Shown: in pieces, positions 47,417 to 58,124 of the stretch
Position numbering within the stretch: the stretch's first letter is position 1
How the letters are laid out: each line of letters begins with the position of its first letter
Assembly (NCBI GenBank): GCA_047291315.1
Contig: JBDPYZ010000005.1
Span: forward strand, 62,001-126,000
Direction: 5' to 3'
Source: Arsenophonus fragariae
GTDB taxonomy: Bacteria > Pseudomonadota > Gammaproteobacteria > Enterobacterales > Enterobacteriaceae
DNA: 64,000 nucleotides
The notes under the pieces: model-generated
The model's input: only the letters and a program-made list of their open reading frames with translations
What the model was told of the DNA's origin: nothing
Database searches by the model: none
Translations under genes and position numbers: made by a program

Positions 47417-47420
47417 CACC

Positions 47421-47442
47421 ACCGCCAACAGGCGGTTTTTTA
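47421..47442 (+). terminator. Intrinsic terminator between tail terminator and tail tube genes
   Basis: ACCGCC-AACA-GGCGGT followed by TTTTTATT, 5 bp after the gene stop. Perfect stem and U-run. Confidence 0.75.
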
Positions 47443-47465
47443 TTAGCTAAAATGAGGTTTTAATC

Positions 47466-48119
47466 ATGGCATACAATATTCCTAATGGTTCGCGTGTTTA
47501 TGTTGCCAATAAATATGCGGATAAGATAACAATTACGGCGGCCACCAATGCAACAGAGGCGGTATTAACCGTCGACGCGATTGGCAGCATTAAAGCGGGC
47601 GATATCGTGCAGATTGATTCTGGCTGGAAGAAAATGTCGGGCGCTTTTCGTGTGAAAGCCGCGGCTAACACCAGTATTACCCTGAAGTCAATCGATACCA
47701 CCGATAGAACGGTTTTTCCTGTCGGGGGTGCTAAAGGTAGCTTAAAGAAAGTCGAAGAGTGGGAGGGAATGGCCCAGGTGATGACCTTGTCGACGAAAGG
47801 GGGTGAGCAACAAACACAGGAAATCCAGTTTTTTGAAGATGAGCAGGCAGAGACGGTTGATACTTTTAAAAATGGTATCACCCAGGTTTATACCTTTGCC
47901 CATGATGCAAAATCACCCATCCGAAAATTGCTAATGAAACTGGATGAGAGCAAGCAAATCATCACGATTCGGTTTTTCAATAAACGCGCAGGTGAAGATC
48001 GTTATTATACTGCTTCACTCTCATTTCAGCGGGTGCCTAATACGGCCATCAATGAGGTTGAAAACGTGGTTGCCCGTTTTTCGCTCAAATCCGATATGCA
48101 AATTTATCTTAACGCGTAA
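47466..48119 (+). CDS. Phage major tail tube protein
   Basis: 217 aa, intact. MAYNIPNGSRVYVANKYADK opens it; SIKAGDIVQIDSGWKKMSGA and EEWEGMAQVMTLSTKGGEQQ are typical of lambda-gpV-like tube proteins, and it ends ARFSLKSDMQIYLNA. It lies between the tail terminator and the tail assembly chaperone genes, which supports the call. One of the few structural genes left whole. Confidence 0.78.
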   Translation: MAYNIPNGSRVYVANKYADKITITAATNATEAVLTVDAIGSIKAGDIVQIDSGWKKMSGAFRVKAAANTSITLKSIDTTDRTVFPVGGAKGSLKKVEEWEGMAQVMTLSTKGGEQQTQEIQFFEDEQAETVDTFKNGITQVYTFAHDAKSPIRKLLMKLDESKQIITIRFFNKRAGEDRYYTASLSFQRVPNTAINEVENVVARFSLKSDMQIYLNA

Positions 48120-48162
48120 TGATTGCCCCTTGACTGGGTTTTTGTTTTTTTAAGGAAAAAGA

Positions 48163-48451
48163 ATGGCCAAATTTACCCTAGTACCCAAGCCAACGTTTAA
48201 AGCCAATGTCCGCATTCCGCTGGCAGGCAAAAAAGAGCCTGAAATAGTCACTTTCACATTCAATCATAAAGCGATGAGTGAACTGGAAACGATGAGTGAA
48301 ACTGCCCATTGAGGAATTTTATCGGCAAATTATTGCTGACTGGGCGATTGAAGAGCCTTATCACGCTGAAAATTTAAAATTGCTATTTGACAACTATCCC
48401 TCAGCCGCCAGCGCCATTAGTACAACGTATTATAGCGAACTATTAGGCTAA
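48163..48451 (+). pseudogene. Tail assembly chaperone (gpG-like), frameshifted
   Basis: MAKFTLVPKPTFKANVRIPL opens the gene, with VTFTFNHKAMSELETMSE before a shift; LPIEEFYRQIIADWAIEEPY and SAASAISTTYYSELLG* follow. These proteins coat the tape measure during tail building. The stop at 48449 would be bypassed by a -1 shift into the next frame, as in lambda G/GT, but the earlier frameshift already breaks the gene. Confidence 0.65.
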
Positions 48452-48774
48452 CGCGAAAAAAACTCGTAGCGGTCGTTGAGGCCATATATGGCGGCATGAC
48501 TGAGACCGACATCCGCAATTTTAAAGCCGCCTTTGGTTTTACCCCTGAGGCCTGTGAAGTCGAAGTCTGGCCTGATGTCTGGGCGGCGTATCTTACTTTT
48601 AATGCCATGCGTATTCAGTGGCGAATAGGTATAAATGGGCCAACGGGACTGGATTATACGGTGTTATCCCACGTCATTGATTTTCTGGGTATCAATAGTG
48701 ACAAGACGACCTTGTTTAATGATATCCGGGTGATGGAAGCGAAAGCCTTAGCGATCATGTATCAAAAGACATGA
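48449..48774 (+). CDS. gpT-like tail assembly protein (DUF1799 type)
   Basis: The frame reads LTRKKLVAVVEAIYGGMTET and DIRNFKAAFGFTPEACEVEV, then WPDVWAAYLTFNAMRIQW, of the DUF1799 group. It begins in the -1 frame exactly at the end of the chaperone frame and lacks its own ribosome-binding site, so it is probably made as a frameshift extension. A separate start at the ATG near 48496 is also possible. Confidence 0.55.
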
Positions 48775-48794
48775 TTACCAATACGTTATGGGCA

Positions 48795-49073
48795 TTAATC
48801 ATTATGTTGGTCATTTTTATTTCCTATAAGTATCTTTGCTGTTTTTTCAGTCGCTTTTTCGGCTATATCATCAATAATCTCAGGCGAAAAAGATAACTCC
48901 TTAGGTGCAAGCGGTGTTTTACCTAGATGGTGTTTGACTGCGTTAATTAAAACGGAGATAATCTCAGTATTAACAGAACGCTTATTATCTTCAGCCATTT
49001 TCTGTACTAAGTCTTTTAAGTCAATAGGCAGTCTTATGTTTATCTGTGGGTTTCTATTCATTTTAGTAACCAT
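48795..49073 (-). CDS. Arc-family ribbon-helix-helix repressor
   Basis: 92 aa, intact. NPQINIRLPIDLKDLVQKMA and SVNTEIISVLINAVKHHL form the beta-strand and two helices of Arc/MetJ repressors. In P22, Arc and Mnt control an antirepressor in the immI region. Here it is opposite in direction to the tail genes and lies between tail chaperone and tape measure, like an accessory insert. Confidence 0.8.
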   Translation of the reverse strand: MVTKMNRNPQINIRLPIDLKDLVQKMAEDNKRSVNTEIISVLINAVKHHLGKTPLAPKELSFSPEIIDDIAEKATEKTAKILIGNKNDQHND

Positions 49074-49187
49074 ATGGTTTTATTAACAAGGTCTTCTTAA
49101 GTGCTCAGGTATAATTCTGTATCAAAAGTTTTAATGTACTTGTTTTTCTTTGACAGACAGCTCAAAACATCACCACCTCACAATTGT

Positions 49188-49391
49188 TTATTTTTTATTA
49201 TCATATAGTTTAGTTAAAGTTTCTTCTAAAGCTTCTTTTATTTTATCTGCTTCTGCTTGAGCTATAGATTCAATCATTTTACTTGTAGAGGTTTCATCTA
49301 CCGTTGACTGTAATATCATAACTATCTCAGAATTTAGGGAACGCCCATTTTGAGCAGCTCTTACATAGTGTAGCAAAAAAAGTGACTTCAT
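49188..49391 (-). pseudogene. Mnt-like repressor, N-terminally truncated
   Basis: 67 aa. YVRAAQNGRSLNSEIVMILQ matches helices A and B of Mnt/Arc proteins and the coiled tail KEALEETLTKLYDNKK resembles the Mnt C-terminus. The first residues (MKSLFLLH) replace the expected DNA-binding beta strand, so it should not bind DNA normally. Upstream sequence gives no better start. Paired with the Arc gene on the same strand. Confidence 0.6.
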
Positions 49392-49411
49392 ATTATCACC
49401 GTATCATTATA

Positions 49412-49567
49412 ATGGTAACATGGACAGAAGTAGTTCCCTCTAATTATTTCATAGGGGATATTGAGACATTGATGGAATATCTAGAAAGACTTGGGGTCGT
49501 GGTGCTTGCTGATGAAGCGGAACGCCGGAACTTTGTCAAAGAGAATCTCATGCGGTTGATTAACTGA
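49412..49567 (+). CDS. Hypothetical 51-aa ORF before the tape measure gene
   Basis: Starts MVTWTEVVPSNYFIGDIETL and ends in a basic helix (ERRNFVKENLMRLIN). No ribosome-binding site is evident and I recognise no family. It lies opposite the Mnt-like gene and before a strong terminator, which suits a small accessory gene or a fragment of one. Confidence 0.3.
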   Translation: MVTWTEVVPSNYFIGDIETLMEYLERLGVVVLADEAERRNFVKENLMRLIN

Positions 49568-49619
49568 TAAAGCGATAAATCAATCTATTGAGCACCTTAA
49601 GGTATAAATTACTTACTAC

Positions 49620-49642
49620 GCCAGCCCTGTGCTGGCTTTTTG
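49620..49642 (+). terminator. Intrinsic terminator ahead of the tape measure gene
   Basis: GCCAGC-CCTGT-GCTGGC followed by TTTTTG. It closes the Arc/Mnt insert on the rightward side, 16 bp before the tape measure ATG. Confidence 0.75.
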
Positions 49643-49658
49643 TTGCAAGGAATCCGGT

Positions 49659-52472
49659 ATGACTGATATCGCCACGATTTCATTAAAAGTAAACACGGCG
49701 GATTTGGAAAGAGGTGAACAGAAATTAAAGTCATTTCAGGGCACAGCAGAAAAAGTTGAAAAGGCTTCATCAAATCTGGGTGATGGATTAAAAAAAGTCA
49801 GCTTAGCCTCATTAAGAAATGCCGAAACCATTAAGACTCAAAAAAATGAACTTAATGGCCTGTTAAATAGAATTAATCCAACCAATCAAGCGTTTGATGA
49901 ATTGGATAAAATCACCCGCAAACTCGCCTCTTCACACAAAAAAGGCTTTCTGTCGCTTAATTAGTTTATCGATTACAACACGATACTGGAAGAATCGAGA
50001 GATAAGCTTACCAGGATGAATCTGGTGCTGACCGCAGAAGGTAGAGCGTTACTTGCCCAAGAAGAAACCTCAAAACGAGCAAAGTTGGCCGCGGATAATT
50101 TTTTAAATGCATTAAAACAGCAATCAGACACCATTGGCAAGACGCGAACCGAAATTCTTGAACTGAAAGCGGCACAAATGGGGGTTTCACAACAGGCAGC
50201 CCCCATGATTGCCAAACTGAAAGCACAAGAAAAAGCGTTCATGAATGGAGCGGTAACGATGGGGCAATATCGCCATGCGATGCGAATGTTACCGATGCAA
50301 ATGACCGATGTAGTGACCTCCTTAGCCTCCGGCATGCCTGCCTGGAAGGTATTAGTGCAACGGGGCGGGCAGCTTAAAGACTCGTTTGGGGGTGTCGGTA
50401 ATGCGCTAAAAGCGGTGGGTTCAATTTTAACGCCGGTCCGATTGCTGATGGGCGGATTGGCCGTATCTACGGTTGCTGCGGCTATTGCTGCCTATAAAGG
50501 TGCCAGTGAATTTGATGAGTTTAATAAACAGCTTGCGCTTACAGGTGGTTATGCGGGAAAAACGGCAGGGCAGTTACAGGATTTAGCCAAAAAATTATCA
50601 GGCAGGGGCATTACTCAACATGCCATGGCAGATTCTTTAGCAAGAGTTGTTGGCAGTGGGACATTTAAAGGGAAAGAACTTGAAATAGTCGCCAAAGCTT
50701 CAGCAAAAATGAAACAGTCGGTTGGCAAAGATGTTGACGAAACCATAAAGGAATTTGAAAAACTAAAGAAAGATCCGCTTGGTGCCCTTGAAGCCCTTGA
50801 TGACAAAATGCATTTTTTGACCGCTGCACAATATGAATATATCAATTCTCTTGTCAGGCGAGGAGAGAAAGAAAAGGCGGCGACGGAAGCCATAAGGCTT
50901 TACGGTAACGCTTCCGATGCGGTCGCCAAAACGGTTGTAGAAAATCTGGGTTACATGGAAAAAGCCGCAAATGCGGTTGTCAATTCGTTTACTACGATTT
51001 TTGACAGCTTAATGGATATTGGCAGGGAAGACACGCTCGAAGAATCCTTACAAAAGGCGCAGAAAGTTAAAGAGATATTGGCAAATGACAATACTCCATG
51101 GGCCGGCTGGTCGAAGAAGAGAGCAGACGATGAAATAGCCGGATTGACCGCGGTTAAAAATATAACTGAACTTCTTAATCATGTGAATAATGAACGCATG
51201 AAACAGGAAGAAAAGCGCATTGAAAATATAAAAACGCGGACAAAATATGAAAAAGAGTATGCAACAGAAGCGGAAAAAGTCGAAGCGCAAATAAAAAGAA
51301 TCAATAAAGACTATGCTAAAGGAGCAATATCAGCGGCTAAAAGAGATAGATATATTGCGGCTGAACATGAAAAACTGAATAAATCTAAAACACTTGATTA
51401 TAAAGTGGATGATGGCACCCGAGTCAGTGAGTCAAATAATGAAGCTTTGTTAGCCCTGCAAACGCAACTTAAGGTACTTAGAGAACACAGAGATGTTACC
51501 GCTGTAATCAGTGCTGAAAGACGTAAACTTTGGGAGATGGAAGCTAAATTTACAATTATTGAGGGTATTGGGTCAAAACGTCAGCTAACGAACATTGAGC
51601 AGGCACTGATGGTGCAAAAAGAGACGATATTATCGTCGCAGCGTGAGTTAGCGCTTATGGGTGATAAAGTCGAAGTGCAAAAACGCTTGAATGACGAACG
51701 GGATAAACAACAAAAACGGGTTGCTGAAATTGAAGCCAGAACTCAGGTGATGATGAAAAGTGCCGGATTGTCGGATAGAAAATATCAACAAAAGATAGCA
51801 CTGGAAAAAGCGGAAACACCCGAACAGAAAGAAGCGTTAAAAAAATACTTCAATGAAGAGGCATCGTTAAGGGAAAACTGGCAAAAAGGTATCAGAAAAG
51901 GCTTTTCTGAATTTCAGGAACAGGCTGCTAATGCTTACGCCAATGTGGCAAATATCACCCAGTTTGCTTTTGACGGAATGAGCCACTGGCTGTCTGATTT
52001 TCTGCTAATAGGTAAAGCCAACTTCGCTGACTTTACAAAATCGGTGCTTGAAATGATGGTGAAGATGATGACGCAAATGGCGATGCTTCAGGCAATGAAA
52101 GCCGCTTTTGGTGGGCAAACAGGTGGCTTCTTTCAGACGATGTTAGGGGTGAGCATGATAGGCGCGGCAATGATGTTAGGTCCTGCCGGATGGGCAGCAT
52201 TTGGGGCAGCTGGCTTCATGGGCGGGGCATTAGCTATGGGTGGTGCTTCAATGGCATTAGGCGGTATAGCGCAAATGTTGTCACCTCAGCCGCCCGGCGC
52301 TTCAATCCGTCAGGATGCGGATAATAAACCCTCTTATGCATTTGGCGGTGCGGTAAATACCACCGCTCAAGGCAATCCGGTGCCGTTATTGTATACACTG
52401 GATAGAAAAGAGATAGGCGGGGCAATCATATCAGCAGGGATTTACACCAAAGACCAAACGGCTCATCATTAA
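49659..52472 (+). pseudogene. Tape measure protein fused to the C-terminus of tail protein I
   Basis: The tape measure sets tail length. MTDIATISLKVNTADLERGE opens it; TAG at 49962 interrupts at LSLN*FIDYN but the frame continues, with KAIG/KGAS regions, a long coiled coil (about residues 430-640) and GKANFADFTKSVLEMMVKMM, the typical C-terminal motif. Past about residue 840 the match changes to lambda-gpI-like sequence: SIRQDADNKPSYAFGGAVNT and AQGNPVPLLY..KEIGGAIISAGIYTKDQ. Tail genes M, L and K and most of I are missing. Confidence 0.75.
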
Positions 52473-53375
52473 TTTACCTGATGGAGAATCAGAAGGGAGA
52501 ACGGTACAAACGGTAAGATGATTACGGTGACGACGGCTTATTCCCAACCGGTAGAGAAAAATGCGGTGTGGACGGTGGATGCGAATGATTTGGCCATTCA
52601 GTTCTATCGGGTCATTAGCATATCGGATAATGCGGATAATACTTACACAATCACAGGAGCTTTTTATAATCCGAATAAGTATGCGCATATTGATTCGGGA
52701 GCCCGAATTGATAAAAGATCCGTCACCGTCATTCCGCCTGGCGTTCAGGTGCCGCCAAAAAACGTACGTATTTCTGCATATATCCAAATTAATCAAGGCA
52801 TTGCCATCACAACATTAAGCGTCGATTGGGACGCTTCTGAGAATGCTATTGCTTATGAAGCACAATGGCGAAGAGGAAATAACAACTGGGTATCCGTTCT
52901 ACGGACTTCAACATTGGGATTTGAGGTGCAGGGAATTTATGCTGGACGTTATCAGGTGCGGGTAAGAGCCGTTAATTCGTTTGATATTTCATCAATATGG
53001 TCGAATGCGCCTGAGACAGTGTTGAAAGGGAAAGAAGGTGAACTGCCCATACCTATTAATTTCCGAGCGTCCACGTTAGTCTTTGGTATTAAGCTGAATT
53101 GGGGATTTCGTGAAAACACGGAAGACACGTTAAAAACAGAGATACAGTATAGCAAAACCAATGATGGTGAAGGCTTGATGTTATTGGCTGATATCCCTTA
53201 TCCGTTAAAGACACATGAAATGTCAGGTTTGGCAGCGGGAGTGGTTTTTTATTTTCGAGCAAGACTGGTTGACAAATCGGGTAATCAGTCGCCGTGGACG
53301 GAATTTGTTCTGGGTGAATCCGCATTTGATGCTAGTAGTATTATTGACGAAATTTCAGAAAAAGTTAACTATTGA
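52465..53375 (+). pseudogene. gpJ-like host-specificity protein, internal fragment
   Basis: Reads LIINLPDGESEGRTVQTV then, after a frameshift, MITVTTAYSQPVEKNAVWTV and DLAIQFYRVISISDNADNTY. A fibronectin-III-like region follows (VDWDASENAIAYEAQWRRGN, YAGRYQVRVRAVNSFDISS). It ends abruptly at DEISEKVNY*. This is the middle of lambda-type gpJ, the tail-tip receptor-binding protein. The long N-terminus is lost at the I/J junction and the C-terminal receptor-binding end is also gone. Confidence 0.72.
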
Positions 53376-53390
53376 GCTAGGTGAATTCAT

Positions 53391-54412
53391 ATGATGGGAT
53401 TAAGAATAACTAACCCTGATGGTTCATCTTTTATATTTAACGAACATACCGCGCCAGCAACAAACCTGTGGACAAGAGCTGTCGGAGGTGGACAGTGGAC
53501 ATGTCCAAATGCCATACCACAAGGTTACAAATTCATTATTGCTCGTGCAGGGGCGTTAGCGAAAGTGCGATTTGTACAACGGGGTGACGCGATGGTAGCG
53601 TCAGGAGCAGAGTCGTCAATCTCATGATTCCAATCCAATCGCTTAGTGACAGTTCATCACGCACGGTCTAGGGTTGGAACCAGTCCAAATCGTACATATC
53701 CTGATTATAGTGAAATACCTGCTGTAGGAAAGGCAGGGTTAAAGATAGCCGGTAGTAAGGTTTTTATAAACACCTTGCCGATTACAGGGTACGCATATGC
53801 TTTCCACAAGAAGATTATGACTATAGATGGAATTTTTAATCTATCTACTGTCGGAGCAGGGTTGACGTTAGATAACGCCATCTTTTTTTCTATTCGACAA
53901 ACGCAAGCAATTACATTAATCGAGAGTCTATCAGGGATAGCTCAGGAGGTGCTACTGGCTATAGAATAGCAAATATAAGCCGGGATTCACAAAAATGGGC
54001 AAGATCGCAATACTATGTTATCGCTTTTAGAACAGCTAAAGAGGGCGAACTAGATACAGGGACGAATGGGTTAAAATTACGTAATATAGCGGGTAAAGTG
54101 ACATTTAATTCTCAGTTTAATGTTCTGACCAGACCTGTTTTAGTACCAGGTACTGAGTTTAGCGTAGTACAAGGAAAGACGATTGCAGGTATACGCAGAC
54201 CGATGTATACACCGCAGAGAGTTGGTGATTATTTTTGGCACACTGACGGGGGTTATCTTGATTATCTCAACATTTGCCAGTATAGCGCAACAAGTTTAGG
54301 GCTTTCTCGTTACAGATATTATTACAATTCAGCATATATTGGGGAAACGACGACGGCATTGTCACCTTTTCCGGTATTGGTTTTAGATGCTGAAGATTAT
54401 TTTAAATTCTAA
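53391..54412 (+). pseudogene. Post-gpJ tail protein (DUF6453-like), degraded
   Basis: Starts MMGLRITNPDGSSFIFNEHT. An in-frame TGA follows AESSIS near 53625, after which FQSNRLVTVHHARSRVG continues in the same frame. A frameshift near 53940 leads to ISRDSQKWARSQYYVIAFRT, KGLKLRNIAGKV-type sequence and ICQYSATSLGLSRYRYYYNS. Enterobacterial lambda-like prophages often carry such a gene between gpJ and the fibre. The family name is from memory and tentative. Confidence 0.5.
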
Positions 54413-54451
54413 TCAAAGAATTCTTCTATTTTATCTAAACGGAAAATAAAC

Positions 54452-55548
54452 ATGATATACAACACAGGCACCGTAATAATAGTGTCAGGGTCAGCTATTA
54501 TCAAAGGCACGGGTACAAAATGGAACAGTAATAATCCACTGGTATCAGTGGGTATGTTAATGCTTATCAAAAATGGTGATATGAACTATCCCTACATGAT
54601 TAAAGCCGTTAACAGTGGTACATAACTGGTTTTAGCGGAAGCCGCAATATTTAGTGCTACTGACACAACCTATACAATTAATCTTACTGAACCTAACAAC
54701 AATAGTGATGCAGCCAGAGCACTGGTTGCTGCAAATACTTACATCCTGTACTTTCTGCAAAATATGGATACGTGGATGGGGGATAATGGTGTTGTTGAAC
54801 TTACGTTACCGAGTGGGAAAATGGTTAAATTAGAATCGCTTAAAGCCTACAGGAATTAGCTGCAGGGAAGACGGAAATAAGAAGTGTTGAGAAAAGAAAA
54901 AAGCATTGGAAGGTAAAGCAGATGCAAGTAGTGTTAAGGAAATCAGTAAGAATTTAGCCAATAAATTTGATAAGAAGAATATTGCAGGAGAGTCTGGGAG
55001 TGCTACTGGCAAAGTGATGAGTCAGAAAGCCTGTACGGTACTTTTGCTAAAAAAAATTCAGGGAAATTCTTTCAGGCAGGGAAAATATATATAGATCCAC
55101 CCAGTGGCTATTCAGTGTTATCGATAGGTGGATCAAATGGATATGACATTGTAGCGAATAAAAACACAAAAACGCTCACATTTAGTAATGTTAGTGAAAA
55201 CATTACGATTAATACACCGAACAAGTCTGGCACGTTGGCGATATAAGAGGATACTAAATAGATGGCAAATCTGTTTTTAAATGATTGGCTGAAAGATCCC
55301 GGTACTGGCTTTATCATTCAGTGGAGACATATACCTCATCCTGTATGGTCTGTTACTTTTCCAGTTAGCTTTCCTATACAGTCGCTTCGATCAGCAGCGA
55401 ATGTATCAATCACGATACAAGACTTCGTCCACCCGCCTCCGCTATATATGATTTGTCTCTCACTGGCTTTGATCTTACATGGGGTGCATTAGTTGGTAAT
55501 TCTCCCTATGCTGGTAAATATACTAGATGGCTAGCAATAGGATGGTAA
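54452..55548 (+). pseudogene. Phage tail fibre, copy 2, degraded
   Basis: MIYNTGTVIIVSGSAIIKGT and GTKWNSNNPLVSVGMLMLIK open the gene; a TAA at VNSGT*LVLAEAA and later frameshifts break it. EGKADASSVKEISKNLANKF and ESGSATGKVMSQKA are the shaft repeats. GFIIQWRHIPHPVWSVTFPV and the end DLSLTGFDLTWGALVGNSPY, KYTRWLAIGW* belong to the receptor-binding tip. tfa copy 2 follows 2 bp later. At least five lesions. Confidence 0.78.
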
Positions 55549-55550
55549 TA

Positions 55551-55969
55551 ATGGAAAAGGATAATGTTTATTATTTTAGTGCAACAAAATTATGTTGGTT
55601 AGCTGAATCATTGAAAGAGAGTTATATAAATGCTGGGACGTGGGACGATAAAGCTAAACCCGTTCCTTTAGCGTGTATCAAGAGTATGCGTTTTGTTCAC
55701 CACCCGCAGGGATAATGTTAGGTGCTAGTGAAAGTATTGATCCGGTTTGGCTTTATATCCCTCCTAAGACAAAGAACGAATTAATTGCAGAGGCTGAGGA
55801 TGAAAAATTTGCATTAATGCAGAATGCATCAGATATTATTTCACCTTTGCAAGATGCGATTGATTTGGACATGGCGATTGAAGAAGAGAAGAAACAACTC
55901 AAAGCATGGAAAAAATATCGAGTACTGCTTAATCGCATCGATACATCAACCGCGCCGGATATTGACTGA
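55551..55969 (+). pseudogene. Tail fibre assembly protein Tfa, copy 2, one frameshift
   Basis: MEKDNVYYFSATKLCWLAES and SYINAGTWDDKAKPVPL lead to a frameshift near 55670. The second frame reads YQEYAFCSPPAGIMLGASES, VWLYIPPKTKNELIAEAEDE and KKYRVLLNRIDTSTAPDID, the standard Tfa body. Only the one frameshift is visible. Its DNA is clearly related to copy 1 at 34754. Confidence 0.82.
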
Positions 55970-56051
55970 ACGAAAAAGCCAGATTGATATTTTTAGACAA
56001 CAATTATGACACCTGAATTATTCAGTTTTTGTTAGGTGTCATATTAATTAT

Positions 56052-57246
56052 TTATTTTTTCAAAAAAGGAGACTCTATATATTTATAGGAGAAAAAAGAA
56101 ATAATGCATATCAGAATAGAAGAAATTGAATAAACAAAAATAAAAGTATAATTATTTAAATTCGTAACTCCAAATAGAAAATGTGAAAAATAAGTAAGAG
56201 CAAACATTATTGGCATGCGCAATAGATAGATACTATAAGATATCTCACCGCAATAAACATATATTTTTTTTGATAAAAAATCGGACCTTGATATTACTAA
56301 AGCAGAAAATGAGGTAAACGAAAAAATAAAAACATCATTTTCATAAACATCATCGCTTATAATAAAAAATAATGTTATTAATGAAGCAATACCTAACAGG
56401 AGAGTGACTATTCTTATTGAATTATCTTTTATCTCATATTTATTAAATGACATTGCTGATAAACAGCCAATAAACAAATATTTTCCCATGTTAGCTTGAC
56501 AGAAAAGAAAAATAACAATAAAAAATAGAAATGATAACAGGAATGACATTGGAGAATTGTGATTAACGATTTTTGTTAAAGCACGAAATAAAGGTAATGA
56601 AACATAAAAAAAGCCACTCATAAGGTAAAGTCCATGTCGCGTCTGCTAGATTGACTGAATCCATTCCAAGTATTTTCAGGTTTCCATGAACCCCCAAAAG
56701 ATATAATCTCAATGAATTAGTAATATCATCCAATGATATATTACGTAATTAATTAAAATTAATAACATATATAATTATTACCCAAATTGTTGGGGAGAAA
56801 AGAAACAACGGAGCTAATCGTTTTATTCTCGATAAAAAAACTTATTCCAGTCAATATTAAATTTTTTTAATTATTTGATCAATGAATAAAAACCCTGTTA
56901 TGCAAAAAAATATTTGTACGCTAATTCCGCCAGTAAAACTGATTGAATTTTGCACATACCCGTTTAAATTAAAGCCTTTCAAACCTAATAATGTATGTGA
57001 ATGAGTAATGATAACAAAAATAGCGCATATCCCTCTTAAGCCGCCTAAAAAATAATATCTTTCGCCTATATTGCTTGTTGTGATTTTTTGAAAAAATAGG
57101 CAGTAATAAAAAAAGAAATAAAAACAACCGTTATCGCCATAATTGAATACATCATAAGACAATTCTTCTCTATCTGGCTGGTATAGAGCCAACCAGAATT
57201 TATTTTCAATGACTCGCGCTAAACCTATATTGACTACGTTCTTCAA
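56052..57246 (-). pseudogene. Membrane O-acyltransferase (acyltransferase-3), degraded
   Basis: Prophage-borne enzymes of this kind acetylate O-antigen and change the phage receptor. The N-terminal piece has YFLGGLRGICAIFVIITHSH with the active-site Arg/His pattern, and GGISVQIFFCITGFLFIDQI. A middle piece (ILGMDSVNLADATWTLPYEW) lies in another frame. The C-terminal piece is a run of hydrophobic helices ending KYIESPFLKK. Very AT-rich, unlike the tail genes beside it. Two or more frameshifts. Confidence 0.75.
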
Positions 57247-57327
57247 ATATCACGCCTATTTATTTGGCTTTTTTATCGGCATTTATAAAATAATAGCAGA
57301 TATAGCCCCATCAAAGAGGGCATGATC

Positions 57328-58098
57328 TTAACATCGTTGAAGGAAGTGGGTCAATTCTGCTCTGTGCCAGCTCGAAAGGGCACCGTTTATCATTAGCTGA
57401 TTATCATTTGCAGCCTGAGATAACAGGTTATCTATCTCTGAAATCACCCTGTCAGCATTTTCACGTTTACGAATAATTCGTTTAAGCGCTGTTTTTTCTG
57501 CATCCGCTATCATATCCTGCAGATGTTCTGTTACATACCAGATACGCTCACATTCAGAAGCAATAGAAGGAACTAGCCGTACTTCCATCGAATAGGGTGA
57601 AGGAATGCCTGTGACTTCTCTTAATGCATACCAGATAGCATTATTCCATACATCTCTGAAACGAAAGTTTTCGGTCATGAGTGCAATGATAATGATGAGG
57701 GCGAGATTTTGGGTATCTTTATTGCTAAACTTTTCATGGGCTTCAGGGTGGGGTTAGTATTTAGGATGCTCATATTTACCCGTTTTTCGGATCGATGGGA
57801 GGACTTCATTAAACACCCAATCCTGAAATTGCTTTGCTTCTGGTTTGTTGCTACGGAAAATCACACGATAAAGGTTAGGTTCATTGACAAAAGCAAATTG
57901 TCGTTTTTGCCCGTCTGACCTAAGGTAGATTTTTTCTACCCTAGCTTTATCTAGCTGTTTTGAAAGCAAATCACTTGAGTTTATAACGGTCAAAGCTTTA
58001 CAGACATCATTAATACAAAACCATGGATCACCGTTAATAACTTGCACACGGACGTTATATTTTTGATTGAAAGAAAACGATATGGGTTGCGTATTCAT
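57328..58098 (-). pseudogene. BRO-N antirepressor with shared C-terminal module, copy B; one nonsense codon
   Basis: The N-terminal BRO domain (PWFCINDVCKALTVINSSDL, VNEPNLYRVIFRSNKPEAKQ, FQDWVFNEVLPSIRKTGKYE) is joined to the module also seen at 42066 (FRFRDVWNNAIWYALREVTG). One in-frame TAA at 57754-57756, where copy A has CAA (KYQPHPEAH), is the only defect in 257 codons. It follows a C4-like leader. A single base change separates it from function. Confidence 0.8.
57330..57760 (-). repeat. ~430-bp antirepressor module, copy B
   Basis: Second copy of the module at 42066-42500, in the same orientation, 15 kb away. The two copies have different upstream domains, so the repeat boundary near 57760 is a domain swap point. 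Confidence 0.8.
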
Positions 58099-58124
58099 AT
58101 TTACATCTTCAGATATTGATCATT

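Noticed and set aside
45189..49964. Amber suppression or stop-codon recoding in the phage genes (TAG in terL and tape measure)
   Set aside because: TAA and TGA stops and frameshifts are just as common in neighbouring genes, so ordinary decay is the simpler reading.
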